From Pseudomonadota bacterium (lineage in GTDB: Bacteria > Pseudomonadota > Alphaproteobacteria > Caulobacterales > Caulobacteraceae), in the NCBI GenBank assembly GCA_023434265.1, contig JAEYTA010000035.1:1-8606 (forward strand): a DNA stretch of 8,606 nt, in the 5' to 3' direction. Shown in pieces: positions 1-5,194 of the stretch; position 1 is the first letter of the stretch; each line of letters opens with the position of its first letter. The translations under genes were made by a program, and so were the position numbers. The notes beneath the pieces are model-generated. The model was given only the letters and a program-made list of their open reading frames with translations. It was not told the origin of the DNA and searched no databases.

Positions 1-650
1 GAGCGGTCCTGCATGGCGCGCACGAAGGTCGACAGGAAGCGCTCGGCGGTCAGGTAGACCACCCGGGCGTCCGGGCGCAGGCGCTGGGCCTCCCAGGCGA
101 TGGCGTTGAGCAGGTGGGTCTTGCCGTAGCCGTAGGGGCCGCAGAAGAAGATCGGGTTGAAGTGGCCGTCGGCCCAGGCGGCGGCCTGGCGGGCGATGGC
201 CAAGGCGAAGGCGTTGCCCTGACCTTCCACGAAGCTGTCGAAGGTCAACCGGTCCTGCAGGCCGGCGGCGCGCACGGCGCGGGCGCCGTCGGCGACCGGG
301 GCGACGGTGGCCATGGGCATGGAGACGACGTTGCCCGAATGGGTCGGGGCGCGGCCGGCGGCGACCTGGGAGGCCGGCGGGGTCGAGCCCATCTCGGCGC
401 GGCAGCGCACGTCCAGCCGGCGGTTGAGGCCGTCGAGGCCGAGCCACAGCTCGTTCATGCGGCGCAGGGCGTTCTTGCGCACCCAGTCGCGGGCGTAGGC
501 GGTGGGGGTGACGAGGATCAGCTGGCCCGAGCCGTCGATGCGCACCGCCGAGGGCGCGATGTAGGAGCTGAACGCCCCCTCGCCGATCTCGCCGCGCAGG
601 CGACCCGCCGCCTCGGTCCAGATGCGATCCGGATCCGTCATGCCCGCCAT
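1..650 (-). CDS. dnaA: Chromosomal replication initiator protein DnaA (5' part; 3' end outside window)
   Basis: DnaA is the AAA+ ATPase that binds DnaA boxes and melts the origin to start replication. About 216 codons are visible. Counting from the ATG at 641, residues 1-80 look like domain I (IWTEAAGRLRGEIGEGAF, then YARDWVRKNALRRMNELW). Residues 85-127 are a low-complexity linker (domain II). Residues 128 onward begin the AAA+ domain (LTFDSFVEGQGNAFALAIAR), with Walker A GPYGYGKT at 168-175 and then VVYLTAERFLSTFVRAMQDR. This wording closely matches Caulobacter-type DnaA. Three in-frame ATGs compete for the start: 668, 650 and 641. An in-frame TGA at 672-674 caps the frame. The 650 start has a G-rich tract 7 nt upstream, 668 has GGTGG 7 nt upstream, and 641 has only a weak GAGA. 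I chose 650, but the exact start is uncertain; the identity is not. It lies downstream of rpsT on the same strand. Confidence 0.96.
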   Translation of the reverse strand, partial: MAGMTDPDRIWTEAAGRLRGEIGEGAFSSYIAPSAVRIDGSGQLILVTPTAYARDWVRKNALRRMNELWLGLDGLNRRLDVRCRAEMGSTPPASQVAAGRAPTHSGNVVSMPMATVAPVADGARAVRAAGLQDRLTFDSFVEGQGNAFALAIARQAAAWADGHFNPIFFCGPYGYGKTHLLNAIAWEAQRLRPDARVVYLTAERFLSTFVRAMQDR

Positions 651-671
651 TCTCGCGCCCCCCGTCATCGG

Positions 672-833
672 TCAGCCACCCGCCGTTAGATCCATCACCA
701 CGACGCGCTCCAGAGCGGCCTGACGCCGGGACGACTTCTCCTGTCCGGTGCGGCTGCGGCCGCCCGGGTCGGGGTCGTTCTCTCGATCAGACATCTCACG
801 CCGTCGCGAAACCAGGTCCCGCGCCGTCTTCAT
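672..833 (-). CDS. Possible small leader ORF (53 aa, or 40 aa from an internal ATG) upstream of dnaA
   Basis: An open frame runs from ATG at 833 (53 codons), or from ATG at 794 (40 codons), to a TGA at 672-674. It is in the same frame as dnaA, and its stop lies 3 nt before the first candidate dnaA ATG (668). The product would be charged and Arg/Asp-rich, with a segment SSRRQAALERVVVMDLTAGG at the C terminus. I recognise no family. Neither start has a convincing Shine-Dalgarno sequence. About three quarters of third codon positions in the 40-codon version are G or C, which is compatible with coding but not decisive in this GC-rich DNA. A short GCGGC/GCCGC stem lies inside it at 750-763. It could be a regulatory leader peptide coupled to dnaA translation or a chance open frame in the 5' leader. 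Confidence 0.28.
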   Translation of the reverse strand: MKTARDLVSRRREMSDRENDPDPGGRSRTGQEKSSRRQAALERVVVMDLTAGG

Positions 834-865
834 CCGTGTGGGGATGGAAGTGCGTCAGAACCCCA

Positions 866-893
866 AACTTACGCCGGGCGAGGGGGGCGTCAA
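866..893 (-). promoter_or_regulatory. Candidate dnaA housekeeping promoter
   Basis: Read on the minus strand, TTGACG (893-888) followed by C fits the Caulobacter -35 consensus TTGACGS. After a 16-bp spacer comes TAAGTT (871-866), a mediocre -10. Transcription would start near 858-860, giving a dnaA leader of about 200 nt. The placement just downstream of the GANTC cluster supports it. The weak -10 is the main doubt. Confidence 0.45.
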
Positions 894-897
894 CGCT

Positions 898-934
898 GAT
901 TCGCGAGTCGATTCGAAGTTAAAATTGTTGACTC
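898..934. promoter_or_regulatory. Cluster of four GANTC (CcrM-type methylation) sites upstream of dnaA
   Basis: GATTC at 898-902, GAGTC at 905-909, GATTC at 910-914 and GACTC at 930-934 are four matches to GANTC in 37 bp. By base composition (about 70% GC) roughly one site per 350-400 bp would be expected. GANTC is the target of the cell-cycle methyltransferase CcrM in Alphaproteobacteria. In Caulobacter, methylation of the dnaA promoter region is known to affect dnaA transcription. Here the nearest site ends 4 bp upstream of the candidate -35. The same stretch (915-945) is locally AT-rich. The sites are seen directly; their function is inferred. Confidence 0.6.
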
Positions 935-1024
935 CGCTAAAGGCCGCGACCGCCTTGAAAAATCCGCTTTTCGCCACCGGGGCGAGCACCGTTCGGCGAG
1001 CTCAAGGTTAGCGGCGCACGTGCA

Positions 1025-1056
1025 AACGGCGAGGGAGCCTGCGCGCCCTCGCCGTT
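1025..1056 (-). terminator. Hairpin downstream of rpsT, probable terminator
   Basis: A perfect 11-bp inverted repeat has arms AACGGCGAGGG (1025-1035) and CCCTCGCCGTT (1046-1056) around a 10-nt loop. It sits 58 nt past the rpsT stop. On the minus strand the stem is followed by only a short T run (GTTTG), so termination may be inefficient or the hairpin may stabilise the 3' end. It separates rpsT from the dnaA promoter region. Confidence 0.6.
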
Positions 1057-1113
1057 GAAATCACTCGAAAATCCCATGACGGAACAGTGAAGCTCCGTCC
1101 GGTCGCCGACAGA

Positions 1114-1383
1114 TCAGGCGGCCGACATCTTCTTCAGCTGGGCGGCCAGGCGCGACACTTTGCGCGAGCCGGTGTTCTTGTGAACCACGCCCTTGGAGAC
1201 GGCGCGCATCAGCTCGGACTGGGCCTCGACGAAGGCGGTCTTCGCGGCGCCCGCGTCGCCGCCCGTGACGGCTTCCTGGAACTTGCGCAGGAAGGTGCGG
1301 ACGCGGGTGCGGCGCGCCTTGTTGACTTCGGTCCGGGCGGCGATCTTGCGGATCGCCTTCTTGGCGCCGGGGTTGTTGGCCAT
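1114..1383 (-). CDS. rpsT: 30S ribosomal protein S20
   Basis: The gene encodes an 89-residue basic protein of the small ribosomal subunit that binds 16S rRNA. It begins MANNPGAKKAIRKIAARTEV and continues NKARRTRVRTFLRKF, the typical S20 N terminus of basic helices. It ends VSRLAAQLKKMSAA, matching the conserved family ending. Its length is normal for S20. The ATG at 1383 is chosen because MANN is the family N terminus. The open frame extends 21 codons further upstream, but that part overlaps the leader and promoter and has no family similarity. The Shine-Dalgarno is poor: AGG lies about 10 nt upstream. rpsT lies directly upstream of dnaA on the same strand, an arrangement also known in Caulobacter. 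It has its own promoter (1456-1484) and a 3' hairpin (1025-1056). Confidence 0.97.
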   Translation of the reverse strand: MANNPGAKKAIRKIAARTEVNKARRTRVRTFLRKFQEAVTGGDAGAAKTAFVEAQSELMRAVSKGVVHKNTGSRKVSRLAAQLKKMSAA

Positions 1384-1455
1384 CGGTGAAAAACCTGTCG
1401 AACGGAAAACGCCGCGGACGCCTGTCCACGGCGGGGAAAAGCTCAAGAGCGCGCG

Positions 1456-1484
1456 GCTATAGCCGAAAGGCGGACGGGGTTCAA
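1456..1484 (-). promoter_or_regulatory. rpsT housekeeping promoter
   Basis: On the minus strand, TTGAAC (1484-1479) is followed by a 17-bp spacer and TATAGC (1461-1456). The -10 context GCTATAGC matches the Caulobacter -10 consensus GCTANAWC at 7 of 8 positions. The predicted start near 1449 gives a leader of about 65 nt before rpsT. A GANTC site (GAGTC, 1488-1492) lies 3 bp upstream of the -35. Confidence 0.65.
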
Positions 1485-1503
1485 GGCGAGTCTGGCGGGC
1501 GAC

Positions 1504-1528
1504 GGAACGAAGACGGCGGCGAGCGGTT
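1504..1528 (+). promoter_or_regulatory. Candidate general-stress (EcfG/SigT-type) promoter for the SRPBCC-dehydrogenase operon
   Basis: GGAAC at 1504-1508 and GGTT at 1525-1528 are 16 bp apart. The general-stress ECF sigma factors of Alphaproteobacteria recognise GGAAC-N16/17-CGTT, so this differs at one -10 base. Transcription would begin around 1535, leaving a short leader that still contains the AAGGAG ribosome site (1540-1545). No better housekeeping promoter was found on this strand in 1447-1550. Confidence 0.42.
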
Positions 1529-1550
1529 GGCTGATCCGGAAGGAGCCGCC

Positions 1551-2120
1551 ATGTCCGAACAGCCGATGTCCACCGACGCCGAGGTCGCCTCGCCCGCCTT
1601 CACCGACGACGACCGGGTGGAGGGCGCGTTCGACGCGACCAGCATCCGCGCGGTGATGATCAACCGCCCGCGCGAGGAGCTGTACGCCTTCTGGCGCGAC
1701 TTCCGGAACCTGCCGCGGTTCATGGAGAACGTGAAGTCGGTGGAGCTGCTGGAGTCCGGGCGCTCCAGCTGGCTGGTGGCCGGGCCGGCCGGCAGCGAGA
1801 TCGAGCTGGTCAGCGAGATCGTCGAGGACCGGCCGGGGGAATACATCGCCTGGCGGTCGCTGGAGGAAAGCGACATCGACCACGAGGGCTGGATCGAGTT
1901 CCGCGACAATCCCTTCGGCCGCGGCACGGAGGTGCGGGTGTTCATCAGCTACGACCCGCCGGCGGGCACGCTGGGCAAGGTCGTCGCCAAGGTCATGCAG
2001 CGCGAGCCGCGGGTGCAGGCCCGCCGCGAGCTGCGGCGCTTCAAGCAGCTGATGGAGACGGGCGAGATCCCGACCTCGAAGGCCCCCGACGCGGCGCCGC
2101 GCGCCGACCGCCACCTCTGA
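1551..2120 (+). CDS. SRPBCC-superfamily (cyclase/dehydrase-like) protein
   Basis: The gene encodes a 189-aa cytoplasmic protein with a START/polyketide-cyclase-like fold. Residues 1-27 are a polar lead-in. The SRPBCC domain covers about 30-165: an opening strand SIRAVMINRPREELYAFW, the characteristic helix WRDFRNLPRFMENVKSVELL (48-67), strands around SSWLVAGPAGSEIELVSEI, then IAWRSLEESDIDHEGWIEF and TEVRVFISYDPP, and a long closing helix (about 150-170). The C-terminal 18 residues are polar and probably disordered. No signal peptide or membrane segment is seen. The start at 1551 is favoured by AAGGAG 5 nt upstream; the frame is open further upstream, but that part overlaps the rpsT promoter. 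It is the first gene of a plus-strand operon, 29 nt before a zinc dehydrogenase. SRPBCC proteins bind hydrophobic ligands, but the ligand and function here are unknown. Confidence 0.85.
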   Translation: MSEQPMSTDAEVASPAFTDDDRVEGAFDATSIRAVMINRPREELYAFWRDFRNLPRFMENVKSVELLESGRSSWLVAGPAGSEIELVSEIVEDRPGEYIAWRSLEESDIDHEGWIEFRDNPFGRGTEVRVFISYDPPAGTLGKVVAKVMQREPRVQARRELRRFKQLMETGEIPTSKAPDAAPRADRHL

Positions 2121-2149
2121 TCCCCTCCCCCGAACGAAAGAGACCCCCT

Positions 2150-3325
2150 ATGCGCGCCCTCGCCTGGCACGGAAAGCACAACATCCAGGTGGACACCGTC
2201 CCCGATCCCGAGATCGTCAATCCGCGCGACGCCATCATCAAGGTGACCGCCACCGCCATCTGCGGCTCGGACCTGCACCTCTACGACAGCGTGATCCCCG
2301 GCATGTCCAACGGCGACATCCTCGGCCACGAGTTCATGGGCGAGGTGGTCGAGGTGGGGCGGGGGAACACCAGCCTGAAGGTCGGGCAGAAGGTGGTGGT
2401 GCCGTTCGTCATCGCCTGCGGCAGCTGCTTCTTCTGCGGCAAGCAGCAGTTCTCGGCCTGCGACAACTCCAACCCGGCGGACAAGGCCGACGCCTCGGAG
2501 ATCGCCTACGGCTACGCCGCCGCCGGCCTGTTCGGCTATTCGCACATCACCGGCGGCTACGCCGGCGGCCAGGCGGAGTACGTCCGGGTCCCCTACTCCG
2601 ACGTCGGCCCGCTGGTCGTGCCGGACGGGATCGAGGACGAGAAGGTGCTGTTCCTGACCGACATCTTCCCGACCGGCTGGATGGCCGCCGAGAACGCGGA
2701 GATCGAGCCCGGCGACACGGTGGCGGTGTGGGGCTGCGGGCCGGTGGGGCTGTTCACCATCAAGAGCGCCCTGCTGATGGGCGCCGGGCGGGTCATCGCC
2801 ATCGACCATCACCCGCGCCGGCTGGAGCTGGCGAAGGCGAACGGCGCCGAGGTGCTGAACTACCACGAGGTGAAGGTGCGCGAGGCGCTGATGGAGATGA
2901 CCGCCGGCATCGGGCCGGACGCCTGCATCGACGCGGTGGGCATGGAGGCGCACGGCTTCGCCCCCGACAACATTATCGACGCGGTCAAGCAGGAGACCAA
3001 GCTCGGCACCGACCGCCAGCACGTGCTGCGCGAGACCATCATGGCCTGCCGCAAGGGCGGGCGGGTGTCGGTGCCCGGCGTCTACGGCGGCGTCGGCGAC
3101 AAGCTGCCCATCGGCGCCTTCATGCAGAAGGGACTGACCATCCGGACCGGCCAGACGCACGTGCAGAAATACCTGCCGCGGCTGCTGGAGCTGGTCCTCG
3201 AGGGCAAGGTCGACACCACCGACCTGATCAGCCACCGGCTGCCGCTGGAGCAGGGGCCGGAGGCCTATCGCAACTTCCACTCCAACCAGAACGAATGGAC
3301 CAAGGTGGTGCTGAAACCGCACTGA
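2150..3325 (+). CDS. Zinc-dependent medium-chain alcohol/formaldehyde dehydrogenase-like protein
   Basis: The gene encodes a 391-aa NAD(P)-dependent oxidoreductase of the zinc MDR family, close to the glutathione-dependent formaldehyde dehydrogenase-related group. Probable catalytic zinc ligands are C38 (AICGSDLHLY), H60 with adjacent E61 (LGHEFMGEVV), and D171 (FLTDIFPTGW). Structural zinc ligands are C90, C93, C96 and C104. The Rossmann motif is GCGPVG (195-200). Asp219 (VIAID) at the end of the second strand favours NAD over NADP. Conserved residues appear intact and the length is normal. The start at 2150 fits the family N terminus MRALAWHGKHNIQV, with a purine-rich AAAGAGA just upstream. 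It would oxidise an alcohol or aldehyde adduct; the substrate cannot be read from sequence. It follows the SRPBCC gene by 29 nt and precedes two small ORFs, so a single transcript is likely. Confidence 0.93.
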   Translation: MRALAWHGKHNIQVDTVPDPEIVNPRDAIIKVTATAICGSDLHLYDSVIPGMSNGDILGHEFMGEVVEVGRGNTSLKVGQKVVVPFVIACGSCFFCGKQQFSACDNSNPADKADASEIAYGYAAAGLFGYSHITGGYAGGQAEYVRVPYSDVGPLVVPDGIEDEKVLFLTDIFPTGWMAAENAEIEPGDTVAVWGCGPVGLFTIKSALLMGAGRVIAIDHHPRRLELAKANGAEVLNYHEVKVREALMEMTAGIGPDACIDAVGMEAHGFAPDNIIDAVKQETKLGTDRQHVLRETIMACRKGGRVSVPGVYGGVGDKLPIGAFMQKGLTIRTGQTHVQKYLPRLLELVLEGKVDTTDLISHRLPLEQGPEAYRNFHSNQNEWTKVVLKPH

Positions 3326-3365
3326 CGGCGCGGTCGTTCTGTCCTCACAGCGAAAGGACGAACCA

Positions 3366-3566
3366 ATGACCGACACGCCGCAGACCGATCTCAGCCAGAA
3401 CGACCGCACCCCCGACGCCACCGACGCCGCCACCGGCGGCTCGGCGGGTCATCGCCGGCCCGACCAGGGCGGCGCCCCTCCCGGCAAGGACGAGGCCGAA
3501 CCCGCCACCGGCGGCGAGGGCGCGGCCGGCGCCGGCGGCTCGGGCGGCTTCGGCCGGGGCAGCTGA
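3366..3566 (+). CDS. Small disordered Gly/Ala/Asp-rich protein, unknown function
   Basis: The gene encodes a 66-aa polar, low-complexity protein beginning MTDTPQTDLSQNDRTPDATD. It has two copies of ATGG, a central HRRPDQGGAPPGKDEAEP, and ends GAGGSGGFGRGS. There is no hydrophobic core, membrane segment or recognisable domain, so it is likely disordered. A good ribosome site (AAAGGA, 3353-3358) sits 7 nt before the ATG, the best evidence that it is translated. It starts 40 nt after the dehydrogenase stop and ends 4 nt before the next ORF, so it looks like the third gene of the operon. No family is recognised. The composition resembles small stress-associated disordered proteins, but that is only a resemblance. 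Confidence 0.6.
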   Translation: MTDTPQTDLSQNDRTPDATDAATGGSAGHRRPDQGGAPPGKDEAEPATGGEGAAGAGGSGGFGRGS

Positions 3567-3570
3567 GCCG

Positions 3571-3783
3571 ATGCGCATCTATCGCGTGACCGTGGGCGTC
3601 GAGGGCGGCGAGACGCGCGTCCTCAAGGTTCCGTCCAAGACCGACGTCCAGGCCGGGGACGCCGCCCTGACGCAGATGTCGGCGGGCGAGTCGATCCTGT
3701 CGATCGAGGAGACCGACGACCCCTACCAGGAGGTCGACGCGCCCCCGGCGGGGACGCAGACGCACCCGGACCGGATCGTCTGA
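3571..3783 (+). CDS. Small conserved-looking hypothetical protein (70 aa)
   Basis: The gene encodes a 70-aa acidic protein. Residues 1-20 read as two strands (MRIYRVTVGVEGGETRVLKV). About 22-40 look like a helix (KTDVQAGDAALTQMSAGE), followed by a strand SILSIEETDD, and the last 20 residues are a polar Pro-rich tail (PPAGTQTHPDRIV). The alternation of strand and amphipathic helix suggests a small folded domain, unlike the preceding disordered protein. The start lies 4 nt after the upstream stop with no strong ribosome site, so translational coupling is likely. It is the last gene of the plus-strand cassette and converges with the enoyl-CoA hydratase 34 nt away. No strong intrinsic terminator lies between them; only a 5-bp GGGCG/CGCCC stem at 3813-3826 is seen. 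Its function is not recognised. Confidence 0.65.
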   Translation: MRIYRVTVGVEGGETRVLKVPSKTDVQAGDAALTQMSAGESILSIEETDDPYQEVDAPPAGTQTHPDRIV

Positions 3784-3817
3784 GGCGGGATCAGGCGGAG
3801 CCGGGCGGCGGCGGGCG

Positions 3818-4606
3818 TCAGCGCCCCCTGAAGTCCGGTTTCCGCTTCTCCACGAAGGCGCTCATGCCCTCCTTCTGGTCCTCGAAGGCGAACAGCGAGT
3901 GGAACAGGCGGCGTTCGAACTGGACGCCCTGGGTCAGGGTGGTCTCGAGCGCGGCGTTGACCATCTCCTTGTTGGCCATGACGGCCAGAAGGCTCTGGGA
4001 GGCGATCCGGGCGGCGATCTTGCGGGCCTCGTCCATGAGGCTGTCGTGCGGGAAGACGCGGGAGACGAGGCCCGAGCGCTCGGCCTCCCGGGCGTCCATC
4101 ATGCGGGCGGTGAGGACCATGTCCATGGCTTTGGCCTTGCCGACCAGGCGGGTCAGGCGCTGGGAGCCGCCGATGCCCGGGGCGACGCCGAGGTTGATCT
4201 CGGGCTGGCCGAACTTGGCCTTGTCGGAGGCGACGATGAAGTCGCACAGCATGGCCAGCTCGCAGCCGCCGCCCAGCGCGAAGCCGTTGACCGCGGCGAT
4301 GATCGGCTTGCGGAAGCGGATGATGCGGTCGTGGCCGAGCGAGAAGAAGTTGGCCTTGTACATGTCGGCGTAGGACTGGTCCGCCATCTCCTTGATGTCA
4401 GCGCCGGCGGCGAAGGCCTTGTCGCCCGAGCCGGTCAGGATCAGGCAGCGCACGCTGTCGTCGTGCTCGACGGCGTCGAGGAAGGCGGCGAGGTCCTTGA
4501 AGAGGGCCGAGTTGAGGGCGTTCAGCGCCTCGGGGCGATTCAGGGTGACGACCGCGTAGCCGTCGGCGTGGCGTTCGATGAGCAGGTTCGAATAGGTGTC
4601 GGCCAT
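3818..4606 (-). CDS. Enoyl-CoA hydratase (crotonase family)
   Basis: The gene encodes a 262-aa protein, the usual length for a monofunctional crotonase. It hydrates trans-2-enoyl-CoA to 3-hydroxyacyl-CoA in fatty-acid or related acyl-CoA degradation. Landmarks are VVTLNRPEALNALN (19-32), the oxyanion-hole segment AFAAGADIKEM (64-74), and NGFALGGGCELAMLCDFIVA (107-126) with catalytic Glu116. FGQPEINLGVAPGIGG (132-147) carries the second catalytic Glu136. Both acidic residues are present, supporting hydratase activity rather than an isomerase or inactive homologue. The ATG at 4606 is supported by GAGGAGA a few nt upstream; the frame stays open upstream, but that region belongs to the DUF1697 gene. 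It is the last gene of the mutM-DUF1697-hydratase set, 38 nt after DUF1697. A hydratase near rpsT-dnaA is common in Caulobacterales and relatives; its acyl-CoA specificity is unknown. Confidence 0.95.
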   Translation of the reverse strand: MADTYSNLLIERHADGYAVVTLNRPEALNALNSALFKDLAAFLDAVEHDDSVRCLILTGSGDKAFAAGADIKEMADQSYADMYKANFFSLGHDRIIRFRKPIIAAVNGFALGGGCELAMLCDFIVASDKAKFGQPEINLGVAPGIGGSQRLTRLVGKAKAMDMVLTARMMDAREAERSGLVSRVFPHDSLMDEARKIAARIASQSLLAVMANKEMVNAALETTLTQGVQFERRLFHSLFAFEDQKEGMSAFVEKRKPDFRGR

Positions 4607-4644
4607 GGCGGTCTCCTCGTCAGGCGGCCTGCATAGCGAGCCGG

Positions 4645-5190
4645 TCAGCGCGACGGAAGGCCGACCATCTCGCCCAGCTTGAGGACCGTGTTCCAGTTGC
4701 GACCGGTGCCGAGGCCGATCAGACGCGGCTGGGCCTTCTCGGCCATCTTCGAGCGGCCGATGCCGTCGGGGTGCCAGAAGAACAGGGCCTCGCCGACGGG
4801 TTCGACGCGCTCCTCGCCGACGGCGAAACCGCGCAGGGCCTCTACAGCCCCCGGTTTCACGCCGTCCTTCATGACCATGACGAGCAGCTTCGCGGGCGCG
4901 GCCTTCGCCTCCTTCGGGAAGGGGTTGGCGGCGATCAGCTTCGCCCACTGCTCCTGGGTGCGGGACATGGCGGCGATCTTCAGGCCGAAGCGTTTCTCCA
5001 TGGCGGCCTCGATGTCGGCTTCGAGGCGGGCGGTCGGCAGGTCGCTCTCGACGACCAGGTTGCCGCTGGCGGCGAGGGTGCGGGGGTTCTTCAGGCCCAT
5101 GGCCTCGGCCATGGCGCGCTGCTCGGCGACGGGGGCGCGGACGCCGCCGGTGTTCATGCCGCGGAAGAGGATGATGCGGTGATCGGTCAT
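4645..5190 (-). CDS. DUF1697 family protein
   Basis: The gene encodes a 181-aa cytoplasmic protein of the DUF1697 family (Pfam PF08002). Matching landmarks are the N-terminal RIILFRGMNTGG (5-16), LAASGNLVVES (39-49), a ferredoxin-like middle with MEKRFGLKIAAMSRTQEQW, LIAANPFP (85-92), ALFFWHPDGIGRSKM and the C-terminal GTGRNWNTVLKL (161-172). Family members are mostly uncharacterised, so no function is assigned. The ATG at 5190 lies 4 nt after the mutM stop (TGA, 5197-5195), with GAGG overlapping that stop, which suggests translational coupling. This start matches the family N terminus; a longer frame (to 5247) would overlap mutM. It is the middle gene of the minus-strand set. Confidence 0.88.
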   Translation of the reverse strand: MTDHRIILFRGMNTGGVRAPVAEQRAMAEAMGLKNPRTLAASGNLVVESDLPTARLEADIEAAMEKRFGLKIAAMSRTQEQWAKLIAANPFPKEAKAAPAKLLVMVMKDGVKPGAVEALRGFAVGEERVEPVGEALFFWHPDGIGRSKMAEKAQPRLIGLGTGRNWNTVLKLGEMVGLPSR

Positions 5191-5194
5191 GGCC

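Noticed and set aside
756..763. GCGGCCGC palindrome in the dnaA leader
   Set aside because: A GC-rich 8-bp palindrome is unremarkable in DNA of this composition.
919..922. TTAA as a CtrA half-site
   Set aside because: Only one half is present; the position 7 bp further on reads GACT, not TTAA.
748..1011. 87-codon plus-strand frame in the dnaA upstream region
   Set aside because: There is no ribosome site, its composition is Arg/Ser-rich, and it runs antisense across the candidate dnaA promoter and GANTC cluster.
651..1113. Possible replication origin next to dnaA
   Set aside because: No cluster of DnaA boxes (TTATCCACA-like) was found; the best is TGTGGGGAT at 837-845 with several mismatches. 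No paired CtrA sites (TTAA-N7-TTAA) are present. In Caulobacter the origin lies near hemE rather than directly beside dnaA.
1949..3433. 494-codon minus-strand frame opposite the dehydrogenase
   Set aside because: It is rich in Asp/His/Val/Arg with no domain and lies antisense to a gene with intact zinc and Rossmann motifs.
3813..3826. GGGCG/CGCCC stem at the convergent junction as a bidirectional terminator
   Set aside because: The stem has only 5 bp with no T run on either strand, and it overlaps the hydratase stop codon.
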